From: Flabesymbios commensalis
Taxonomy: Eukaryota > Annelida > Polychaeta > Terebellida > Flabelligeridae
DNA: 64,000 nucleotides
Assembly: GCA_964017125.1 (NCBI GenBank)
Contig: OZ024912.1
Span: 84,218,976-84,282,975, forward strand
Direction: 5' to 3'
The notes beneath the pieces were generated by a model that saw only the letters and a program-made list of their open reading frames with translations, was not told where the DNA came from and made no database searches. This document shows, in pieces, positions 54,704 to 64,000 of the stretch. Position 1 is the stretch's first letter. Each line of letters begins with the position of its first letter. A program made the position numbers and the translations under genes.

Positions 54704-57447
54704 AATGATTCAATATGTGACTATTCAAATGGATAAGCATACATAGAGTCAGCCATTTCTTTCCACTTGTATTTAAGGCTTTGGTTATATGATGGCTAAA
54801 TGATTAAATATTTAATACATCAAATAAATATATCACATACATACATACATATTATTTTTTACGTTTGCATTTTCGCCAACATGTTGAACAGGTACCATTA
54901 AAATACTTTTATTTATGACTTTGGTACCTAAAGAGTTATTTGTTTTATCTTGTTTCGCAGACGAGAGTCTTGACTAGCGCTATTATTGCTGCTTGAGTAA
55001 TCCAAGGAAAATACATATCTGTACATACTTATTTAAATGTGTTATTTAACATCGACTTGAACACATTTTATTTCATTTGTTACATTGCTTAGCATAATAA
55101 TGTAGGCCATTAGCTTGTTGTATTTATATGATTCTGGGATCTAAATGGTCAACACTTATGTTTTCTACGACTATTACATCAATTAAAGATATCAGTGTAT
55201 AAGTTGTTTGGCTAATTTTAGAAAAAAATATATAGCACTAGAATGGGGTATCATAGAAATTATCAAATGTATATTTTTATATGAGTTTGGTACTTAAAGG
55301 GTCAAACCAATATATATATATATATACAACGTATATAAAAATACATATTTATATAACATAAAGAAATATCGACATTAGTTTATCCATAATATGTTAATCC
55401 TATATATTTATTGCAAAATATTGTGATAAATCTAGTGTTGTGGATGGTTCTATATTATCAGACCCCTTGTTCACAAAGGGTTCATCTATCAAATTTGTGC
55501 AAAAATTTCACAAATTCCTCAGCTATATTCATATTCCTGATATTCTCACATTTCATTTGGCATTTAATGCACTTTAGTATATTTTGTTTTCGATACTGCT
55601 GTACTATTACCCTTGCAATCTAACCAACAAACCCGAGAAATATCACATTTTTAGTCAAAATGGACTATTTTTTATTATTTGGTAAAAAGTACTTTTATGC
55701 TTGAAAAAATTGGTACCATGTTTTTTTATCACTTATACTATCAACAATTGATTTTTACACATGGCATTAAATAAACATTTGGTTCCCACGGGAGCTGGAT
55801 TTGCTACATGGGCCCCCGGACTATATGATCAGTGATCTAACTGGTAACCAGTGAAGAGATATCATGACAGGTGTGATGTGGTCATGTTTATTGGTATGTG
55901 TGATGAGTCGTGCTGCTCTATGCTGAAGAAGTTGTAGACGGTGAATGAGTTTGTCTGGTAAACCAAAAAGCAACGAATTACAATTGTCCAGTCTGGAGGT
56001 CACAAAAGAATGAACAAGTTGTTCTGTAGCAATTGGTGTCAGAAATATGATGATCTTTTCAATCATGTGGATTTGGTGACCACATGACTTACACAGTGCG
56101 CTAACGTGTTGTTCCATACTGAGATGAGAGTCAAATAATATACCCAGATTTTTTACATAAGGGCTTGTCGAGACTGTTGAATCACCAACTTGTCTTGTGG
56201 AGATGTTAAGCTACTTCAGAAGAGATGCTGGACTGGTGATGACAAAGTCAGTTTTTTTACCGTTCGGTTGAAGTTTATTGACTACCATCCATTTCTCAAT
56301 TTCATCCATGCACTTCAACAGTTTAGCGATGGCACATGATGTATCTTGTGTGTTGAAGCATATATATAGTTGTGTGTTATCCACATAAATATGATAGGCA
56401 AGTTTATATTTTCGAATGATTTTACCTGGTTCAACAGCTGTATAAATTGTGAACAAGATGGGTCCTAAAAAGGTGACCCTTGTGGTACACCACAGGTCGA
56501 ACCAGTTGACTTTGAGGTAGCACTGCCCGTCTTAACGGTTTGGGTTTTTCGACTCAAGTATGAGGTGAACCATGTCATAAGCACGCCAGATAGACCAACG
56601 TTATCTGATAGACGAGTCAGCAATATGTTGTGGTCAACTGTATCGAAAGCTCAAGTCTAGCAGCACCAAGCATGATCCTCGGTGACTATCAGCGGCTGTT
56701 AGTAGATCGTTGTGGATCCTCAGCAATGCCGACTTTGTGCTGTGACTTTTCTATAGGCTGATTCTTTTGTCTCATACAAATTGTATGACTGCATATAATG
56801 GGATAGTCTTACAGCAACAATATTTACTATCACTTTAGAAATAAAAGATAGTGAAGAAACAGGTCGGTAGTTTTTTAGCTGGTCGGGGCCTAATGCTGGT
56901 TTTTTAAGAAGTGGTGTGACAATTGCTTTTTTCACAGATGAAGGTATGCAGCCGCTGGTAATTGACATATTCACTATTATCAGTTATTATAGGTGAAAGT
57001 ATATCCACGCACTGCTTCAGTACCTTGGTAGCTGATAGGTCGAGTGAACGTGATTTCGATGGTGAGTTCATTATAATTTTTATGACTTCGTCTACAGATG
57101 CTGGTTGAAATTGGTTTAGTATGTTCTCTTTGGGTTTGATGGCAGTGTGCGAATCTTCATTCTGGATAGATGGTGTCTTTTCATCCAGGTCTGATCGAAT
57201 TTTCGTTACTTTGTCTGTGAAGAATTCTGCAAACTTGTCAGCGATCTCTTTCTTGTTTATGTTTGTAGGTGAAAACATGTCACGGTTTTTGTTCATCATG
57301 GTTTGAGATAATGTGAACAGATCTCACCTTTTGCTCAGACCCAGCATCCGAACCTTTTCTACTGTAGAAGTCACGTTTGGCTTGTCGAATGATCTTGGTG
57401 ACTGTTGTGCGTTTCTCTCTGTAAATCTGATTATTTAGTGTATTATT

Positions 57448-57501
57448 AAAGGGACATGCCCAGATCTAAAATCATCAAAAAATCGGTGATTTGATTTTAG
57501 C
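57448..57501 (+). mobile_element. P2 terminal fragment at the LINE 5' break
   Basis: TTAAAGGGACATGCCCAGAT then AAATCGGTGATTTGATTTTAG. Only the first 55 bp of P2 remain. Confidence 0.75.
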
Positions 57502-58399
57502 TGGGACAGATGGGGGTTTCTGCAGTGACTGAGAGGGTGTACAATCCTAAATCTCTATACCATTGGCGTATTAAACAAACAGGTCAGTTTCAGGCTAAGC
57601 TAGGCTATCAAAGCATTCTAAATGGGAATAGTTTGGAAAACTCCTTAGGCCTAATAAATAGACTATGACAGTCAACGCTTTGTAAAAGTATGCATAGCTA
57701 TGATGCTACCGTTGATCTGTCTGACCTTGACAACATCAAACAGGACAAGCCGCGCGCAGCTGGATCGCGTTGCGGGTCGGCGTGTTACAATGAGTTACAG
57801 TGAATTACTCATTTGTAATCCAGACTGTAAGCCAGGTTGTAACACAGGCGGTCCCGGCAGATTCTGCCAGAGGTCAGTGGGGTCATCAAGATAGGCTGTC
57901 CACTCAGAGTGACTGGCGTCCGCGGGCCTGGTTCTCAAGGCCTGGGTGGTCTGTCGCTGAATCGGACAAAAAAGGGCCTGAGGATGTGAGGCCTGAGCCT
58001 GAGCATGTTCCGATTATGATGATGACTAATTCTATGTTAAATCAGTGTTGTGATTATGATAATGTAAAGTGTATATAAGGGACGAACGTCGGGGAGAATG
58101 AGGTTATGCGCGCTTAACTTGTGAATCAAGCTATAAATCCATGTGTTGTGTTTCTATGCCATGTTGGGCAGAGTGAACTGACTATTCGACTGTATTATTG
58201 ATTTTTGTGTTTTATACAGTGTAATAAATACCAGGTTTGACCCGGAAACATGGAGTCATGGTAGCACATCACTAGAGATTTATCAAATAAAGGCATAAGC
58301 CTATTTGCCGTGGAGCCCTCTCCAGAATGTGCCTTAAACATTGTAGCCTAAACTTTCAGGCTCATTTTGGGACTAAGTCCTATCTGGTGGTAGGCCTAT
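57502..58399 (+). other. Unassigned; TATA-like and poly-A signals
   Basis: GTATATAAGG at 58,071-58,080 and AATAAA at 58,223-58,228 are spaced as in an LTR promoter and terminator. A GC-richer stretch (57,760-57,990) has a 64-residue and a 92-residue overlapping frame with no known motif. I could not find paired ends, so no element is called. Confidence 0.35.
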
Positions 58400-59338
58400 T
58401 GTTACGTCTGATGTGTACACGACATGCGGGATCTTGGGATCTTAGATGAAAATGTTATGTCCAGCAAAACCAAAAGTTAACAAATATGTGTAGATAACCC
58501 GAGAATTAAACCTGGACTCGAAAACAGGGAGAAATCTGGTTAAAACAATTATAAGATATTATCAAATGATTTCACATGAACGCAACATCAGATCCGTGGA
58601 CAAACCAACAAAGAAACAAAAATAATTGCATGTGTAAGTTTATACAGTGATTACACAGATATAAAACAACAAATATTGTCAGTTAATACAAACATTACTT
58701 ATACGTACGGCGCGAACATGAAAACTTTCATATTAATCAATTAGAGCTCACGTTTAAATGTCAATGTAGACATGGTAAATGTGATGAGTGAAGACGCGAA
58801 ATTAGCACAGGCAGTTGGAGAAACAAAGTCACTAGGTGAGAGATAAAGATGACGAACCAGGATGCCGAGATGAACATATTTCAGAATGTTCCTTTACTTG
58901 TTAGGCCTAACACAGTTCTGTTTTACCTTAGTGTCCCTTTGGTTTCAAACCACGTTCACTCAATGGCCATGCTCTTCCATTTCAGTCTCACTATGGTGTT
59001 CATGTCGATGTTCATGTCAGGAACTCACTGATGACATTTATTAAATTTGAAACGTTACTTTTCCAAGTACACAGACTGCCGTCGTCACCAACGTCCGTGT
59101 TCAGCTAGGAGCCATCTCAAAGTGAACGAGAAACCTGTAACTCTGTCTTTCAAACTATTCAGTTCTGTTCATGCTGGTAGCCGTATTTTGTAAAAAGTCG
59201 TATCTCTGCGTGAACACATTGTGAACACCAGCCATGAACAATAGCATCAGCACGGGCACACTCAGCGAGGCTCTCGATGAGTGGGTTAGTGTTGAGAGGC
59301 TCATGAGGAGTGGGCCACAAAGAATCCGGTTCATAACA
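58400..59338 (-). repeat. 3' LTR of the Gmr1-like element (about 939 bp)
   Basis: Bounded on the minus strand by TGTTATGA and ACGTAACA, giving TGTTA/TAACA inverted ends. Directly preceded by the polypurine tract AAGGGGTGGAGAG. An AATAAA lies near 59,040 on the minus strand. Confidence 0.78.
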
Positions 59339-59479
59339 CTCTCCACCCCTTGAAGTCAAAGTGTCTAATTTCACTGACACTTTCATGAGTATATTTCAGC
59401 ACTATACATTATTAACACAGTCTCTCAAAATGTCACTTTATAAATCATATTGTCCTCTTTTATATTATGCATACAGCGT

Positions 59480-60990
59480 GGTAATTATACACGAGACAAA
59501 GTATCTGCTATAACATTATTTTTTCCTTTTATGTGTACAATTTCAACATTATATTCTTGAAGTGGAAGACATCACCGTAACAATCTCTGATTCGTATTTT
59601 TCATTCTCTGAAGGAAAGTCAGTGGATTATGATCACAATAGACAATTGTAGGTTCACAAGTATTTGATAGGTACACTTCAAAATATTTTAACCCTGATAG
59701 CAAGCCTAGTGCTTCTTTCTCAATAGTAGAATAACTTAATTGGTGATTTTTTTAGTTTACATGAATAATATGAAACTGGATGATCAATATTATTTTCATC
59801 AGGTTGGAGAAGGACAGCTCCAATTCCCACGTCACTTGCGTCAACACATAACCTGAAGGGTTTCATAAAATCTGGCACAAACAAAACGGGAGAGCTGATT
59901 AGCATAGCTTTTACTTGGTCGAAAGCATTCTGCGCTTCAAGTGACCAGGTGAATGCTACACTTTTTCTAAGCATGTTAGTCAATGGTTGTACAACCTGTG
60001 GAAAGTTCCTACCAAATTTCCGATAATAACCGGCCATTCCCAGAAATCTCATGAGAGCTTTCTTGGTCGTGGGTGGGGGAACATCATGAATAGCTTGAAC
60101 TTTTGCTTCTATTGGTGCGACTTTACCATGCCCTACAACGTGACCCAAATATATAACAGAAGCTTTCCCAAATTCTGATTTTGGTAGATTGACTGTGAGA
60201 TGATACAGATAAAATCTCGCAAAGAGATTACGCACAAATATCATGTGATCTTCCCAGTTATCACTAAAAACTATGACGTCATCTATGTAAACGTCGGTAT
60301 TAGGTAGGCCATATTTTACTTCATGCATCAGGCGTTGGAATGAACCTGGTGCATTTTTTAACCCAAAAGGCATAACTTGGTATTGATAAAGACCCCCTGG
60401 GATAGTAAATGCTGATATTTCTTTAGCCCTGTCGGTTAATGGTATCTGCCAATATCCCTTTAAAAGGTCGAATTTACTTATGTACACTGCATTACCTATG
60501 CGGTCAATGCAGTCATCGATTCTAGGAATAGGGTAGGTGTCTGACTTGGTGGCACTATTGACCTTTCTAAAATCGGTACAAAATCTATAAGATTGGTCTG
60601 GTTTTGGCACTAAAATACATGGAGCAGACCAAGGACTCTTTGATTTTTCAATGATATTATTCTCTAACATGTATTTTATTTCTTGGTCCAAAATGTCTTG
60701 TTTCATGGGATTCACTCTATAAGGATGTTGTTTTATGGGGTTATCATTTATCAATTCAATGTCATGATAAACTGTATCTGTTCTAGTGGGAGTATCTGAG
60801 AACAGATCTTTGTACTCAAGTATCAAAGATTCCATGTCACTCTGCTGACTAGGTGTGAGATGAGACAGTTTGCTATCTTTCAAATTAGCTAAAGCCTTAG
60901 TGTTGTTTAATTTCACATTACAATCAGGAATTTGAAAGTCAACAGATTCATCACCGTCACACTTTATTACTGGTGTCAAAGGACAGTAAA
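59480..60990 (-). mobile_element. Gmr1-like element: RT and RNase H part
   Basis: RT motifs FCTDFRKVNSATKSDTYPIP, SKFDLLKGYWQIPL, MPFGLKNAPGSFQRLM and the catalytic box VYIDDVIVFSD (about 60,275); thumb and connection LGMAGYYRKFGRNFP; RNase H region FRLCVDASDVGIGAVLLQ. Lies downstream of integrase. Confidence 0.9.
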
Positions 60991-62020
60991 CAGTTTTCAA
61001 TACACTCTCATTATCATATATGGTTTGATCAATATTGATATGGCGCATTTGCTTAGCTTTACGTCTGTTAGGTGTTTTTACCACGTAGGTCAATTCATCA
61101 ACTTTCTTTAAAACAGTGTATGGCCCAAAATAAGCAGCTTGTAAAGGTTTACCAGGAGATGGAAGTAAAACCAGAACTTGGTCACCTTCATTGAAACTAC
61201 GTTTAACAGAATTCCTATCATACCAGGTCTTCATCTTAGTTTGTGCATTGGACAAATGCTTACTGGCTAATTCACATGCTTCTGTTAACCTCTCTTTAAA
61301 GGACATGACGTAACTGAGCAGGTCTGCTCATTAGTATCTAACCACTTCTCTTTTATTAACTTGAGGGGACCCCTGACCTTATGCCCAAAAACTGAAAAGG
61401 ACAGAACCCCAGTGATTCTTGCGTACTGTCACGAACTGCAAATAATAGTAATGGGACCCCAACATCCCAATCCCTTTCATGGTCTTCACAGTAACATTTG
61501 AGCGTTGTTTTAAATGTTTGGTGAAATCGCTCAAGTGCTCCTTGAGACTCGGGATGCCATGCACTGGACTTGTTCTGCTCGATGCCAAGTTCCTTTAAAA
61601 ATTGCTTGAATTTATGGGACTGGAAATTTGAACCTTGATCACTCCTAATGGAGATTGGTAAACAGACTCTTGAAAAATAACACTTCAAAGCCTCACAAAT
61701 TGCAGGCGTACGAATATTGCTGAGGGGTATTGCTTCAGGGAAGCGCGTAGAGGCACACATTATAGTTAGTAAATACTGCTTTCCAGACTTGCTTTTCGGA
61801 AGGGGACCTACACAGTCAATAATTAGTTCACTGAAAGGAAACCTAAATGCAGGAATAGGCCGTAGTGGTGCTTTTGGAGGTTTCTGATTAGGCTTACCTA
61901 TAACCTGGCAGGTATGACATGTACGACAATAATTTACTACATCTTTCTTTAAGCCTGGCCAGCAAAAATGTTCAAGTACACGAAGATATGTCTTGCGTAC
62001 TCCCAAATGACCAGCCATAG
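60990..62020 (-). mobile_element. Gmr1-like element: integrase part
   Basis: H2C2 zinc finger (GHLGVRKTYLRVLEHF then CRTCHTCQ), catalytic core with LIIDCVGPLPK, SIRSDQGSNFQ and the glutamate in GALERFHQT (D, D, E set), then a C-terminal region with VLLPSPGKPLQAAYFGPYTV typical of the Gypsy integrase tail. Confidence 0.9.
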
Positions 62021-62079
62021 GAATGTCATGAGCTAGATTTAAAATGTGACTTCCATATGGTGATGGAACTACAATTTAA

Positions 62080-62910
62080 TATTGCACTAACCATTCATCA
62101 TCAACTGATGCATCAGGAGGCCGTCTTTTCCTCATCAATACATCATTTTGTATGAAATAACAACAAGGATAAGAAGCGGCTTCTGTCTCAGATAAAGCAC
62201 CAGAATACAAAGATTTTAGCTCAGGATCATTCTTTTGCGTGGAAATTAAATTGGACCTAGTAATGACATCACCCCCAGAGCTATTATCAACAGAGACAGC
62301 AGAGTGGTCACTAGACTCTTCTTGTATTACACTTTTATCATCATTTACCATCTTGCTAAAGAAAAAATCACTAATGTCAATGACATCATCACTTGTAGAT
62401 TTTCCACTGCGTGTTGTAACACATGCAGGAAAAATCCCTGGAAAATCATTCTCAATTGCTTCAGTGTCATCACTACTAGTGGGATTACAAGTCATATGTG
62501 GGCTGGTTAATACTTTGTGACCTGCTAAATCGTTTCCAAGCAACATATCAACTCCTTTCATGGGTAGTGAATCAGTTAACCCTATTTTTACTGGTCCATT
62601 CACAAGACCTGAACACAAGTTCACTTCTACATAAGGAATACTGATAAAATCACCAACTACACCCTTAATTAATACAGTTTCACCATTTACAGCAACATGT
62701 GGCATTGCCCCATGCAATATCAGTGATTGCGCAGCCCCAGTGTCCCGCAATATATTTATTGATGTAGATTGTGGCTGTTTATTTAAGTTATCATAACGTA
62801 CCTGGCCCTTTGACATGAAAGGAATGTATTCAGCCATCACCCCAAAATTGCTACTACCTTTACCTTTATTGACAGAATCAGTGATTGACGACACCTGGGG
62901 TGTAGTCACG
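62080..62910 (-). mobile_element. Gmr1-like element: protease part
   Basis: Retropepsin-type active-site motif ILRDTGAAQSLI near 62,735, with LLGNDLAG downstream (near 62,535). The rest is an acidic, serine-rich linker leading to integrase. Confidence 0.8.
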
Positions 62911-62949
62911 TGACCTACTGATTTAGTAGACGGCCTTCCGGCAGCAATC

Positions 62950-64000
62950 CAAGCCCTGCAATTGGCCCTAGTGTGACCATTCTCTTTACAGTATCAGCAA
63001 GGACCAACTAAATTATCAGACTTAAGAAATTGACCACCAGATTTAGTAGCCTCTTTACCTTTACTATCATTAGCGGATTGGCGGGGTGGGAAATCCTCTT
63101 TATTTTTACCATCATTTGAGAACTGGCGGGGTGGAAACCCTTCTTTACTTTTATCACTCGCATACTGTCGAGCTGAAAACCCCTGGCCATTATTTCTCCT
63201 CATACTCACATTATGTTTACTTTGTTTCAAATTAGACTTATGAGTTAAAGCATAGTCGTCTGCTTTTACTGCAGCAGCACGAAGATCAGTGACATTACTT
63301 TCATCAAGGTGTGTGCGTATATCATTATGAATACATCTTTTAAATTCTTCAACAATAATTAGCTGCTTCAAATTTTCAAAATCATCCACCACCTCTCCAG
63401 AAGCACACCATCTGTCAAATAGTACTTCCTTGTCACGAGCATATTCTACAAATGTTTGACCTTCACTTTTCTTAAGGTTGCGAAAACGTTGACGATAGGC
63501 TTCAGGTACAAGTTCATAGCTTTTAAGAATGGCCTGTTTAACAGTGTCATAAGAATCACAGTCAGAAACAGACAATGCTGAATAGGTTTCTTCAGCTTTA
63601 CCTTTTAAGACACTCTGTAAAAGCAAAACCCACTGATCTTTAGGCCATGTAAGACTCTTAGCAACTTTTTCGAACATTATGAAATATTTGTCTACATCAT
63701 CTTCACTAAAGTGAGGGACAAGTCTAATATGTTTAGTAACATTAAACTTAGGTACACCTGTTGAAACAGAACTTGGAATGCCTTTTTCAAGCTTTTTCAT
63801 TTCCAATTCCTGATTCAACTTAGCTAGGTCTAGTTTATGCTTCATTCTAGCGAGATGGACCTCTTTTTGGTCAGCTGACGTCATGTCAACTTCGAAATCT
63901 TTAATAACAGAATCATCTAGTATCCCATTATCGACAAAGTACTCAAGCACAAATTGTTCCATTTCATTTTTTTTCAGCTGAGGTGTAAGTGACAAATTCA
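62950..64000 (-). mobile_element. Gmr1-like element: gag part
   Basis: An N-terminal charged helix (ARMKHKLDLAKLNQELEMKK), then a capsid region with HFSEDDVDKYFIMFEKVAKS, WVLLLQSVLKGKAEETYSAL and EAYRQRFRNLKKSEGQTFVE, which resembles SCAN-like capsid domains. A basic repeat-containing tail (EGFPPRQFSND-type) and a CCHC zinc knuckle lie near 62,955-62,996. Confidence 0.85.

Larger units (their letters stand above)
52372..55823. mobile_element. 3,452-bp TIR element inside the LINE
   Basis: Ends TAGTCCGTGGCCTATGTAAG and a right end GGGCCCCCGGACTA. Inner arm pieces GTGGGAACTAAATGTTTATT and TTGGTACCAATTTTTTC pair with their complements at about 55,765-55,792 and 55,705-55,722, giving a TIR of 110-130 bp. 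TAT flanks both sides (52,369-52,371; 55,824-55,826). Removing one TAT plus the element rejoins the LINE reading frame (RSLII to FKILL). The interior is AT-rich with no coding relic, hence non-autonomous. Shares TAGTCC ends, a 3-bp A/T target duplication and ATGGCCGCCA motifs with the element at 2,453. Confidence 0.85.
52046..57447 (-). mobile_element. CR1/L2-type LINE, 5'-truncated, split by a transposon
   Basis: Minus strand, parts 55,824-57,447 and 52,046-52,371. In order: pre-RT region (57,100-57,447, TNINKKEIADKFAEFFTDKV); RT start (IPSSVKKAIVTPLLKKPALG, LKNYRPVSSLSFISK near 56,850); catalytic box YVDNTQLY near 56,380, where active relatives have YADDTQLY, so the second Asp is lost; post-RT VHSFVTSRLDNCNSLLFGLP and HITPVMISLHWLPVRS (about 55,840-56,020); then FKILLLVYKYLHGLAPVYLT and LKTHLFIHAYGF (52,080-52,365). 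The endonuclease is missing, and several frameshifts and stops are present. Dead copy. The 5' end abuts a P2 fragment. Confidence 0.88.
58400..64000 (-). mobile_element. Gmr1-like Ty3/Gypsy LTR element, runs off the window
   Basis: Fossil element read on the minus strand in the order gag, protease, integrase, reverse transcriptase, RNase H, polypurine tract, 3' LTR. Integrase before RT is the order described for the Gmr1 group of Ty3/Gypsy elements and is unusual for Gypsy in general. The 5' LTR and primer-binding site lie beyond the right edge. It looks nearly whole and fairly young, with about two to four breaks. Age from LTR divergence cannot be judged because only one LTR is visible. Confidence 0.88.

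Overview
The window looks like non-genic, repeat-dominated DNA from a marine invertebrate. My best guess is an invertebrate deuterostome, because a Ty3/Gypsy element with the Gmr1-type domain order lies at the right edge and that order was first described in deuterostomes. A mollusc or other phylum is not excluded, and no marker gene settles it. A 200-N assembly gap lies at 38,772-38,971. The only host-gene-like sequence is one broken NHL beta-propeller exon near 51 kb. I found no convincing rRNA, tRNA or CRISPR locus.

Layout. 1-2.4 kb: three tandem arrays. 2.45-6.4 kb: a 3,964-bp DNA transposon with terminal inverted repeats (TIRs) of about 400 bp, flanked by ATA/ATA. It holds the decayed remains of a PIN/XPG-like nuclease family, and I infer an Academ-type element. 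6.4-46 kb: a mosaic of short palindromic elements (here called P1, P2, H3, H4, F7, F8, F9), two tRNA-derived SINE families (SINE-A, SINE-B), microsatellites, and two separate 26-bp satellites at 28.2-29.2 and 32.7-34.0 kb. 47.1-50.3 kb: a 62-bp satellite with higher-order structure and two copies of an interspersed block. 50.7-51.5 kb: the NHL pseudogene. 52.0-57.4 kb: a 5'-truncated CR1/L2-type LINE, reverse strand, split by a 3,452-bp TIR element that shares its first six bases (TAGTCC) and 3-bp target duplication with the 2.45-kb transposon. 58.4-64.0 kb: a Gmr1-like Ty3/Gypsy element, reverse strand, with its 3' LTR, RNase H, RT, integrase, protease and gag; the 5' LTR lies outside the window.

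Family key. P1: ~108-bp near-perfect palindrome, ends CCCAGCAAACACGAGACG, core CCACCGTCTGCGACGCTGG, about 42 copies between 6.7 and 48.6 kb. P2: ~240-290-bp palindrome, ends AGGGAC or AAGCGACACAATCAGGC. H3: ~250-bp element starting AACCCTTAAAGCGCTGA and ending in a hairpin with arm GGGGATCGACTTTAGACGTC. H4: element with hairpin arm CACTTGAAGTTGTG. F7: ends CAGTGGCGGATCC / GGATCCGCCACT. F8: ends AGGGGGCCACCATT. F9: foldback with arm TTTCATGAAATT. SINE-A: head GGGGGCCCTAGGGTAGTGG. SINE-B: head GGCCCCGATGGCT.

The most interesting signal is in the short palindromes: individual copies carry private base changes that are mirrored in both arms, as if one arm is copied onto the other. Second is the pair of TAGTCC elements, one of them carrying nuclease relics. 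All family assignments are from reading and memory; no searches were run.
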